From the NCBI RefSeq assembly GCF_020179755.1, contig NZ_JAIUCY010000010.1, forward strand, positions 62,001-126,000: a stretch of DNA of 64,000 bases, written 5' to 3'. Below the pieces are notes generated by a model. That model was not told where the DNA came from, did no database searches, and saw only the letters and a list, made by a program, of their open reading frames with translations. Source of the stretch: Herbaspirillum sp. alder98. GTDB taxonomy: Bacteria > Pseudomonadota > Gammaproteobacteria > Burkholderiales > Burkholderiaceae_D. The translations under genes and the position numbers were made by a program. Shown here in pieces: positions 38,826 through 46,466 of the stretch (position 1 is the first letter of the stretch; each line of letters starts with the position of its first letter).

Positions 38826-39175
38826 ACGAGAGACTTTTCATCCCATCTCCGTCGTCCTGACGAAAGTCAGGACCCAGCGACGTGCGTTGTGCATCGTTCG
38901 ACGTGATTAACGACACTGGGTCCCTGCCTGCGCAGGGACGACGAGAGATTTTTCACTCCATCTCCGTCGTCCTGACGAAGGTCAGGACCCAGCGACGTGC
39001 GTTATGCATCGTTCGACGTGATTAACGACGCTGGGTCCCTGCCTGCGCAGGGACGACGAGAGATTTTTCACTCCATCTCCGTCGTCCTGACGAAAGTCAG
39101 GATCCAGCGACTTGCGTTGCGCATCGTTCGGCGCGAATAACGACGCTGGGTCCCTGCCTGCGCAGGGACGACGAG
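38826..39175. repeat. Three tandem 115-bp copies of the double-hairpin repeat
   Basis: 96-bp cores at 38850-38945, 38965-39060 and 39080-39175, each followed or preceded by a 19-bp linker, giving an exact 115-bp period. A partial flank begins at 38826. Each core carries a GAAA-tetraloop hairpin (CCTGAC/GTCAGG), a CCCTGC-CTGC-GCAGGG hairpin and complementary CGTCGTCC/GGACGACG ends. The related single copy at 21-113 has the same architecture but a different middle. The array fills most of the 508-bp gap between the chemoreceptor and the RTX gene. Confidence 0.9.
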
Positions 39176-39261
39176 GTGATTATTGACTAAGCCACCAGCT
39201 TCAGAAACTGCCGGCTGCGCTCATGGTGCGGGGTCGCCAGGCTTGCCGGATTCTTCGGGCT

Positions 39262-39291
39262 GGTCGCAGAGCCCGGGGAGGCCCTGCGACC
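39262..39291 (-). terminator. Hairpin downstream of the RTX gene
   Basis: A perfect 8-bp stem GGTCGCAG / CTGCGACC, extended by a GCC/GGC inner stem, 24-54 bp past the RTX stop. No T-run follows, so termination efficiency is uncertain. Confidence 0.4.
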
Positions 39292-39315
39292 ATCATGCGC
39301 CGCTCTCGATGATGC

Positions 39316-42300
39316 TCAGTTCCAGGCGCTGGCAGCAGGCGCTGCACGGCGATTGCTCTGCCACAGGGCGTGTGCAGTTGCAGACGACGCTGTCAGCGAC
39401 TGCATGGTGGCCGCCATCATTTCGGCATCGCGGCTGGACAAGGCTTCGCCGCCACCCAGCGTGATCGATTCGACTTTCTGGCGGCTTGCGGCGTACCAGC
39501 CACGCACGATGATCTGGTCGCGGTCCTGGCCCCCGGCATCCTGGCCGAGCAGATCGATCACCATGTCATCGCCGTCATGGGTGAACCACAGGTCCTGCAA
39601 GGCGATATCGGCGCCCAGGGCCAGCACGTTGTGCTCAGTTGCTGCGCCACCGGCTTCGTTGATCACGTCGCGGCCATCGCCACGATTGAACAGATAGGTA
39701 TCGTCTCCCAGGCCCCCCATCAGGATATCGTTGCCCGTGCCGCCGGCCAGCACGTTATTGCCGCGGTTGCCCATCAAGGTGTTGTCCATCGCATTGCCGA
39801 TGCCATCGATATTTTCTTCCCACAGCTTGATCGGTTCGATGGAATAGATGGCATAGGCATTGGTGACATTGGCATGCCGGCGAAAATCGGCGATTGCCAC
39901 ATAGCGTGTCATGTCACTCACCAGCGCCCGACCCGAATCTGCAATATAGAATCCGTTGAGTGCGCCGCTGGCAGCATCGATCGCGACACCAGTTACGGTG
40001 ACGATGTGATTGACGCCACCATGATCGCGGTAGGCCTCGTCCTCCCACAGCTTGCCCGCATTGAGGCCGACGATGACGCCGCGCCCACCCCGTATCAGGT
40101 TGGCAATCGCCTGTTCGTCGTAGCCGGCCAGCTGGCGATTGCGGATGCCGTAGCTCTCCAGCAAGGCCTGCTGGTTGATGTAGTTCGATCCGCCGCGTTC
40201 ATAATCGCTGCTGGCCGTATCGGTGACGCACCATTCATTGTCGATGGCGCGCCCGACGACATCGGCCTCGCCCAAGCCCCACCCACCCTGAGTCGCCATG
40301 TTGGCGATCCCGACCATGGCGCAGGTGCCCTGATAACCTTTGACGGCATTGCCTTGCATGTAGTCCAGTTCATTGGCCTTGGGATAACCGTAGACCAGGA
40401 TATCGACGCCGTCGGCGCGCCCCTTTTCTGGCGTCGAAAAATCCAGCAGGACCAGATTTTCGACATGGTCGGCCAACTGGTAGCTGATACTCGCATTGAC
40501 GGTATCGATCCCCTCGCTCTGGTGTTCGATCACGCGGTCGTTTAGATGGTCGACATGATAGGTATCGTTACCCTTGGCACCTATCATCACATCGGCACCG
40601 GTGACGCCATCGATCAGGTTGTCGCAGTCGTTGCCGATGATGGTGTTGTCGCGGCTGTTGCCAGTGCCGTTGATGGCCAGCCCCTCCATCAGGTGCAGTT
40701 GCTCGATATGTTCGTTGAGCACATAGTTGACGCTGCTGAGGACGGTATCGTCGCCTTCATCGCTGAACTCAAGAATGACGTCATTGACGCTGTTGACGAG
40801 GTAAAGGTCATCGCCGCGACCACCCTGCATGCGATCTGCTCCGGCGCCGCCATCGAGATAATCGTTACCCAGGCCCGCCAGCAGCAGGTCATTACCGGCG
40901 CCACCATAGAGATGATCGTTGTCGGTTTCGCCGGCCAGGAGTGACTGCTTGAGTTCATTGCTGCCGGTGAAGCCCACCAGAATGTCATCCCCCGCGCCGC
41001 CATAGAGAACGTCATCGCCGACGCCGCCGAACAGACGGTCGCGACCGGCACCGCCATAGAGCAGATCGTGATCCTGGCCGCCTTGCAGCTCGTCGTCGCC
41101 GGCATCGCCCCAGAGCTGGTCGTTCCTCAGGCCACCCAGCAGGAGATCGTTGCCGGCGCCGCCATGCATTACGTCGTCGTCGGTTTCACCTGCATTCAAG
41201 GTTTGTTTGCGGACATTGGTGGCCGTGAAGCCGAGCATAATGTCATTGCCATCGCCACCGTACATGGTGTCGTTTCCCACCCCGCCGAACATCTTGTCGT
41301 TGCCATCACCGCCCATCATGGTGTCGATGCCGTCGCCGCCATCGAGTTCGTCCTGGCCGCTGCCGCCAAACAGGGTGTCGGCACCGGCGTCACCCAGCAG
41401 CAGATCGTCGCCAATGCCGCCATCGAGGTAATCGTTACCCAATCCGCCGTCGAGCTGGTCATTACCCGCGCCGCCCAGCAGCAGGTCGTCATCGAGTTCG
41501 CCGGCGGCCAAGGCCTGGGTCGCCTCGTTGGCGCCATTGAAGCCAATCAGCAGATCATCTCCGTCACCGCCATCGAGCGTGTCGTTGCCGACCTGGCCGA
41601 ACAGGCGATCATTGCCCGCGCCGCCGATCAGGACATCATGCCCGGCATTGCCCTGCAGTTCATCGTCGCCTTCTTCGCCATGCATGGTGTCGTTGCCGTC
41701 GTAGCCAAGCAGGGCATCGTTGCCGGTGCCACCCCACATCCTGTCAGACCGTGCGCTGCCACCCATGACATCGTTGCCTGCGCCGGCATAGAAATTCTGG
41801 ACATGGCGCAGGCTGAAATAGCGGCCGTCGTATTGCCGGTAGTAGTTGATGTCGAAGCTGTCGTCGCCGTCCGTGCCTACCAGATTGAGCTGGTTGCCGC
41901 TCAGCTTGACCTGATTGGCTTGCCAGGTGATCAATCCGCCGCTGGCGACCGCAAAAACCGGATCGCCATTGCGCAACTGCCGGTAGTCGCTTGCCAATGC
42001 CTGCGGCGCAGTACGATGCTCTACTGGCGTCACCACGTCACGTTCTCTGTCAGTGCGTTGCTTGCCGTTACCCGCTGTGTACCAACGATAGTCGGCGCCG
42101 CCCAAGCTGGCCAGGCCGATGCCGGCGAGGGCCATGCGCAGCGTTACTTTTTCCGTGCCAGCGCCGCTGATGTCATTCATCACGCCATCTTCATTGCGGT
42201 CGACCCATGCTGACAGTCCATCGAGCTCGCTACCGACGAGGCGGCCGTCGCCGTCGATGTCTCGCGCATGTAATTGACGCTCGCTCACCGCCTCGGATTT

Positions 42301-43356
42301 TTCATCAAGAATGCGGAAACTGTGCGCGGCGACCGATTCGGCTGTATCCAGCGCTGCAGAGCGGCTCTCATAGAAGGCGCCAATCGGGTTGTGTCCAGGC
42401 ATCTCGAACGTTGGTCGGTAGGTATAGCCAGGGGTATAGGTAAATGGCTTGTCATCCACCAGTTGGCGAGTCGACCATTCGGTGTACATGCCCCAGGTGC
42501 CTGAACCCAGTTCGCCAAGCCGGTGCAGGCTTTGCATCTTGCGGTCGGCGTCTAGCATCTGGTCGAGGGTGGTGCCGGTGTCGATGTGATGTTTTGGCGT
42601 GCCGCCGTTGTCTGAACCCGTGTCGATCTGAAATCGGTCCCATTTCCCGTCGCCGTTATTATCGGTTTGGGTAATGGTTGTTCCATTCGCGGTCTCTGTA
42701 TTACTCTGCCAGAGGGTAGTTGGCGCTGTATTTTCACGCTCTACGCCAATGATGAATTTGGATTCGACTTGATCGACAACTCCATATTTCAAACGGTTGT
42801 AGGATTTGACATCGGCGATGTCAAATCTGGGATCGAATCCGATAAAAGCCTCTCCGCTGACTTGAAGGCTATTCGGCCCGCCGGGCTCGACCTTGAAGGG
42901 AGTTCCATCGCCGACATAGCTCCTTCGAACAAATTTCGCGAATGCAGTGTCCCATGAGTCGCTGTCGTTCCGGTTCCAATCAAAATCCTCTCCATGAAAA
43001 GTATAAGTGGCTGTGCCAATAACCTTATCCTTGGCCACTTTTTTCAGGTCTATATCTACGGTATAACTTGTCGCACCGAGAAAATAGGATGCATCGTGGA
43101 GCAGGCCTAGTTCGTCATATAAAACCTGTGCGTATGGTGCCCCCTTTATTAATATCCTCTGGCCTATCGGCACTTTGGGGTCGAGTAATTTTTTGCTGGC
43201 CGCTAGATTGGCTAAGCTCAGGCCGTCGCCGACCGCTTCGAAAATTATCCATGAGGGAATGACAACGGTTTTCCCCCCGCCATTTTTCCAATGGTCATCC
43301 CAAAAGCTCTTTGGAGGAAGACCATTCTTATCCCAGACCACTTTTTCCTTGCTCAT
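39316..43356 (-). CDS. RTX exoprotein with embedded cysteine-peptidase-like domain
   Basis: 1346 residues. Residues 1-360 match no domain I recognise and have no signal peptide. Dockerin/EF-hand-like calcium loops occur at about 232-240 and 366-395 (DIDGDGRL, DRNEDGVMND). RTX nonapeptides (GGxGxDxLx) run from about 522 to 860. A papain/C39-like segment at about 985-1175 carries candidate catalytic Cys1012 (QGTCAM), His1117 (GVNHIVTVTG) and Asp1140 (FYIADSG). A second short RTX block follows at about 1190-1235, then a haemolysin-related C-terminal domain. Lack of a signal peptide and the RTX C terminus fit type I secretion, but no ABC exporter, adaptor or TolC gene is nearby. It is preceded by two small membrane-protein genes on the same strand. 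Function is unknown; an adhesin, a protease or a toxin are all possible. Confidence 0.85.
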   Translation of the reverse strand: MSKEKVVWDKNGLPPKSFWDDHWKNGGGKTVVIPSWIIFEAVGDGLSLANLAASKKLLDPKVPIGQRILIKGAPYAQVLYDELGLLHDASYFLGATSYTVDIDLKKVAKDKVIGTATYTFHGEDFDWNRNDSDSWDTAFAKFVRRSYVGDGTPFKVEPGGPNSLQVSGEAFIGFDPRFDIADVKSYNRLKYGVVDQVESKFIIGVERENTAPTTLWQSNTETANGTTITQTDNNGDGKWDRFQIDTGSDNGGTPKHHIDTGTTLDQMLDADRKMQSLHRLGELGSGTWGMYTEWSTRQLVDDKPFTYTPGYTYRPTFEMPGHNPIGAFYESRSAALDTAESVAAHSFRILDEKSEAVSERQLHARDIDGDGRLVGSELDGLSAWVDRNEDGVMNDISGAGTEKVTLRMALAGIGLASLGGADYRWYTAGNGKQRTDRERDVVTPVEHRTAPQALASDYRQLRNGDPVFAVASGGLITWQANQVKLSGNQLNLVGTDGDDSFDINYYRQYDGRYFSLRHVQNFYAGAGNDVMGGSARSDRMWGGTGNDALLGYDGNDTMHGEEGDDELQGNAGHDVLIGGAGNDRLFGQVGNDTLDGGDGDDLLIGFNGANEATQALAAGELDDDLLLGGAGNDQLDGGLGNDYLDGGIGDDLLLGDAGADTLFGGSGQDELDGGDGIDTMMGGDGNDKMFGGVGNDTMYGGDGNDIMLGFTATNVRKQTLNAGETDDDVMHGGAGNDLLLGGLRNDQLWGDAGDDELQGGQDHDLLYGGAGRDRLFGGVGDDVLYGGAGDDILVGFTGSNELKQSLLAGETDNDHLYGGAGNDLLLAGLGNDYLDGGAGADRMQGGRGDDLYLVNSVNDVILEFSDEGDDTVLSSVNYVLNEHIEQLHLMEGLAINGTGNSRDNTIIGNDCDNLIDGVTGADVMIGAKGNDTYHVDHLNDRVIEHQSEGIDTVNASISYQLADHVENLVLLDFSTPEKGRADGVDILVYGYPKANELDYMQGNAVKGYQGTCAMVGIANMATQGGWGLGEADVVGRAIDNEWCVTDTASSDYERGGSNYINQQALLESYGIRNRQLAGYDEQAIANLIRGGRGVIVGLNAGKLWEDEAYRDHGGVNHIVTVTGVAIDAASGALNGFYIADSGRALVSDMTRYVAIADFRRHANVTNAYAIYSIEPIKLWEENIDGIGNAMDNTLMGNRGNNVLAGGTGNDILMGGLGDDTYLFNRGDGRDVINEAGGAATEHNVLALGADIALQDLWFTHDGDDMVIDLLGQDAGGQDRDQIIVRGWYAASRQKVESITLGGGEALSSRDAEMMAATMQSLTASSATAHALWQSNRRAAPAASAWN

Positions 43357-43380
43357 ATAAGCTCCTTTGCTAATTCCGCC

Positions 43381-43743
43381 TTAATTGACGAAATAAATCC
43401 ATTCACCATTTACAGTGCACTCCATTTCTTCCTTGTTTTTCTTGTCTGCGCCGTCCAGACAATCTCTCTTGAACCTGATGTCGTTTAGCAGCCTTGCGAA
43501 ACGTTCCCGTCCTTTTTCACTCATTCCCTCCCCGAATTCACTGTCACGATTTTTTCCCGTCATCCAATAGCCACGATCAGCGAGTAGAAGATAAAACTGC
43601 TGTTCTAGAGGCCCAGATGATTGTTCGCTAGCGTCGTAGCTTGGCCAAAAAAGGTTCATGATGAATAGAGCCGCCATGAACGCGAAGATCGAAGTGATTA
43701 GATAGAAGACAATCCACGCCCATACTTCTCGCAGGTCAGCCAT
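43381..43743 (-). CDS. Small membrane-anchored protein of unknown function (RTX unit, gene 2)
   Basis: A 120-residue protein with one N-terminal membrane segment (about 8-32, WAWIVFYLITSIFAFMAALFIMNLFW), then a charged soluble domain with two cysteines (RDCLD and MECTV) that could form a disulfide in the periplasm. I recognise no family. The ATG at 43743 overlaps the upstream gene's stop by 8 bp, and the RTX gene starts 24 bp after its stop, so the three genes form an operon. The local sequence is less GC-rich than the flanks. A role as chaperone, anchor or immunity protein is speculation. Confidence 0.7.
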   Translation of the reverse strand: MADLREVWAWIVFYLITSIFAFMAALFIMNLFWPSYDASEQSSGPLEQQFYLLLADRGYWMTGKNRDSEFGEGMSEKGRERFARLLNDIRFKRDCLDGADKKNKEEMECTVNGEWIYFVN

Positions 43744-44098
43744 TGCAATGACCTCCTCGGTTGGCCGGGAAATAGCGTTTGAAGAAATAATTGAAGACGC
43801 CATGCACGTCGCTATAGGAGTAGGAGAATTGATGCTCCTTTTCATCACGGTCAACGGCGGTGCAGGAAACATCAATCAACTCGCCAACCCACATCGGTCT
43901 ACGATGAACCTGACACTTATCCGGATCGAATCCGAGCAAGGTTGATCGATCGTTCTTTACGATGTCGCAGGCGTGCATGCGGATGGCGGTGTAATGCTGA
44001 AACTCCACATCACTGCCATGCCATGTAATAAAACCTAGGAGAAAAACAAGAGCGAAAGTCAAACTAACGAAGTAGATCCCGAGCGCTTTCAGACTCAT
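43736..44098 (-). CDS. Small membrane-anchored protein of unknown function (RTX unit, gene 1)
   Basis: A 120-residue protein with a single N-terminal membrane segment (about 5-26, ALGIYFVSLTFALVFLLGFI) and a predicted periplasmic domain with four cysteines (positions 44, 62, 79 and 118). AAAGGAA lies 7 bp upstream of the ATG at 44098. It is the first gene of the RTX operon. No known domain is recognised. Its size and topology match gene 2, although the sequences are not obviously similar. Confidence 0.7.
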   Translation of the reverse strand: MSLKALGIYFVSLTFALVFLLGFITWHGSDVEFQHYTAIRMHACDIVKNDRSTLLGFDPDKCQVHRRPMWVGELIDVSCTAVDRDEKEHQFSYSYSDVHGVFNYFFKRYFPANRGGHCNG

Positions 44099-44411
44099 TC
44101 AATTCCTTTCTTTTTCGCGATATTGAGCGAATTCAACTGAGCGCAGGACGCCATACGAAGTACGGTGGGATGGGCTGGCTTGATGGCCTGAATCATCATT
44201 TCCGGTCCTGTTTACGATTGCGTCACGTTTTCGACCGTGGTTGCCCATCATCAAACGCCATTGGGCAGCGTCAGCTTCCTGTTCCCCACTATCCCGGCAC
44301 AATTCAAATTTCGTGGACTGGTCCAACAAGCACGCGCTAGCAACGGTGCCGTGCGCGGACAATCCAGCCGACGGTTACACTGTGCGTGATCCCGTCCGCT
44401 ACAAGCTCATC
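44099..44411. promoter_or_regulatory. Divergent intergenic region between RTX unit and DNA glycosylase
   Basis: 313 bp that must hold the RTX-unit promoter (minus) and the glycosylase promoter (plus). A minus-strand frame of 87 codons at 44099-44362 ends one base before the RTX-unit start, but it has no recognisable features and is probably not a gene. I see no strong palindrome here. Confidence 0.4.
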
Positions 44412-45371
44412 ATGGCCATCGAAAAGAAGACAGAAAAGAAGACCGCAAGGAAGACCATAAGCCAGCAGATGTCGTCCGAAATGGCAATCTCATTGAAGCT
44501 GCCGCCCGGTTATGACTCGACCGATGTGCTGAGCTTCCACGGCCGCGACCAGCAGCAACTGGCCGAGGCAATAACAGATTCGGGTCTGCGCAAGGGCGTG
44601 CTGATCGACGACACGCCAGCGGTAGTCGACATCGCATTCGGCAAGAAGAGTGCCGATTGCATCATTCACGTTGATGGCGCACTGAGCGATGCGATGCAGG
44701 CGCAGGCCAATGAAGTGTTGACCAGCTTGCTCGGCCTGCGGCTGGACCCGCGACCCTTCGCCGCCTTCGTGATGTCCGATCCCCTGTTCGGTCCCCTGAC
44801 CAAAAAGCAGAAGAGCCTGCGCATCGTGCAGTCGTCGAGTATTTTCGAAGCCCTGACCTGGGCGGTGATGGGACAGCAGATCAATGTCTCGTTTGCGGTA
44901 TCGCTCAGGCGTACCTTCATCGAACTGGCTGGCCGGCGCCATAGCAATGGTCTTTGGTGTTATCCGTCGCCGGCCGATGCGGCCAGGGTCCCGCTGGAGG
45001 CGCTGACCACCCGCCAGTATTCGCGCTCGAAAGCCGAGACCATATTGAGATTGGCGACCATGGTGGCCAGCGGCGAGCTTGATCTGGTCGAGCACCCATC
45101 CAACCCGATCGAATCGATCTGTGCGGCGCTGCTGGCGGTAAAAGGGATCGGCCCGTGGACCGTCAACTACGCGCTGTTGAGGGGCTTCGGGCACGCCGAC
45201 TGCTCGCTGCATGGCGATGTGGCGGTGCGCACTGCGATAGGGAAATTATGCGGACATGCGGTGCGGCCCGACATGCCGGCCGCTGAAGAATTCCTAAGGC
45301 GCTATAGTCCGCACCGGACCATGGCCGCGGCGCATCTCTGGGCCAGTCTCAAGGTGGAATCGGCTTATTGA
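44412..45371 (+). CDS. DNA-3-methyladenine glycosylase II (AlkA-like)
   Basis: About 319 residues. The AlkA-type N-terminal domain is followed by an HhH-GPD core with AVMGQQINVSFAVSLRRTFIELAG, the helix-hairpin-helix VKGIGPWTVNYALLRGFG and the catalytic Asp in HADCSLHGDVAVR. It excises alkylated purines in base-excision repair. The start is uncertain: ATG at 44412 (MAIEKK) or 44469 (MSSEMA), and the frame is open to 44241. The N-terminal EKKTEKKTARKT stretch is basic and likely disordered. Confidence 0.85.
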   Translation: MAIEKKTEKKTARKTISQQMSSEMAISLKLPPGYDSTDVLSFHGRDQQQLAEAITDSGLRKGVLIDDTPAVVDIAFGKKSADCIIHVDGALSDAMQAQANEVLTSLLGLRLDPRPFAAFVMSDPLFGPLTKKQKSLRIVQSSSIFEALTWAVMGQQINVSFAVSLRRTFIELAGRRHSNGLWCYPSPADAARVPLEALTTRQYSRSKAETILRLATMVASGELDLVEHPSNPIESICAALLAVKGIGPWTVNYALLRGFGHADCSLHGDVAVRTAIGKLCGHAVRPDMPAAEEFLRRYSPHRTMAAAHLWASLKVESAY

Positions 45372-45395
45372 GCCTCGAGGGGCATGCCGCAACCA

Positions 45396-46175
45396 TCAAT
45401 CCCAGGCGGCGGGAGGTATCTGCGGCAGTTCCTTGAAGCCCGGCTTGGCGAACCAATAGCCCTGCATCAGCCTGACGCCGACACTGGCCAGGAAATCGCG
45501 TTCGCCACGCGTTTCGATGCCTTCCGCCAGAACCCGGATATCGAGTTCGCGACAGATCCGGGTGATGCCGGCCACAATCGATTGCCGAGGCTTGTCGGTA
45601 TCGACATGACGCACCAGGTCCATGTCGATCTTGACGATGTCGGGCTGGTATTCGGCTAACAGATTGAGCCCCGCATAGCCGGCGCCGAAGTCATCGATGG
45701 CGGTCTGGAAACCGAAGCGCTTGTATTCCTTGAAGATGTTAACCAGATGAGGCCGATCCTGGATGTGCTCGCCCTCGGTCACCTCGAAGATGATGTTCTC
45801 GATCGGGAAACCGTGCGTGCGCGCAGCCTCGAAGGTGCTGCGGATGCAGACCTCGGGCCGATACACGGCATTGGGCAGGAAATTGATCGACAGCAGTTCG
45901 GTCATGCCCAGCCTGGCTGCCCCTTCGACTGCCTTCATCCGGCAAGCCTGGTCGAAACGGTAACGGTTGTTGTCGTTGACCTGCGTCAGCACGCTGGCCG
46001 CAGATTGCCCTTCGGGGCCGCGTACCAGCGCTTCGAAGGCATAGACCGATCTGGCGTCGAGGTCGACGATGGGCTGATAGGCGAATTCGAACGCGATGTC
46101 GTGCTGCGCCGGGCCATGGCAGCCGTTGCAGCCCGTATTTTCCCGGGAAGATGGATCTGCGCGGAGTGGGATCAT
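45396..46175 (-). CDS. EAL-domain cyclic-di-GMP phosphodiesterase
   Basis: About 259 residues, nearly all one EAL domain. Catalytic motifs are intact: FEALVRG (EAL), INFLPN, FEVTEGEHI, IDDFGAGYAGL, VKIDMDLV, AEGIET and QGYWFAKP. It is therefore probably an active enzyme that hydrolyses cyclic di-GMP, acting on motility or biofilm. A short N-terminal segment contains CNGCH, a CxxCH motif that may bind metal or heme. An in-frame TTG at 46211 could be an alternative start; neither start has a clear ribosome-binding site. It has no GGDEF or membrane domain. Confidence 0.85.
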   Translation of the reverse strand: MIPLRADPSSRENTGCNGCHGPAQHDIAFEFAYQPIVDLDARSVYAFEALVRGPEGQSAASVLTQVNDNNRYRFDQACRMKAVEGAARLGMTELLSINFLPNAVYRPEVCIRSTFEAARTHGFPIENIIFEVTEGEHIQDRPHLVNIFKEYKRFGFQTAIDDFGAGYAGLNLLAEYQPDIVKIDMDLVRHVDTDKPRQSIVAGITRICRELDIRVLAEGIETRGERDFLASVGVRLMQGYWFAKPGFKELPQIPPAAWD

Positions 46176-46466
46176 GCGAGGTGGCTTCAGAAGCGAAGAG
46201 ATAATGGACAAAGCCCCCGATGCAATTTTTCGGAGGGCGGGACTGCGGGATTTCTACAGTCGCCTGGACACTCGCCAGTATCGCTTTTTTCGCATAATCC
46301 GGGTATCAGGATATCCCCTAACTTCATACCTGAGAGGCAACGATTGACGTTCGCCATGCCGATTTTCACGAGAAAACAAGGGCTGATCATGCGACGGGTA
46401 ATGAATACGGCGGTCTTCATGAGATCCCTGCTGCAGGCTAGGACGTAATGGCGAACACCGGAAACA

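Noticed and set aside
38826..39175. CRISPR array
   Set aside because: Only three units, the 96-bp cores are far longer than CRISPR repeats, the spacers are identical 19-bp linkers and no cas genes are present.
39370..42213. Large plus-strand frames (391, 132 and 381 codons) opposite the RTX gene
   Set aside because: They mirror the GGxGxD repeats and are repetitive Val/Ile/Ala translations of the complement, with no independent coding signal.
44099..44362. 87-codon minus-strand frame directly upstream of the RTX unit
   Set aside because: Adjacency to the next start is tempting, but there is no ribosome-binding site, hydrophobic segment or family similarity, and it lies in the promoter region.
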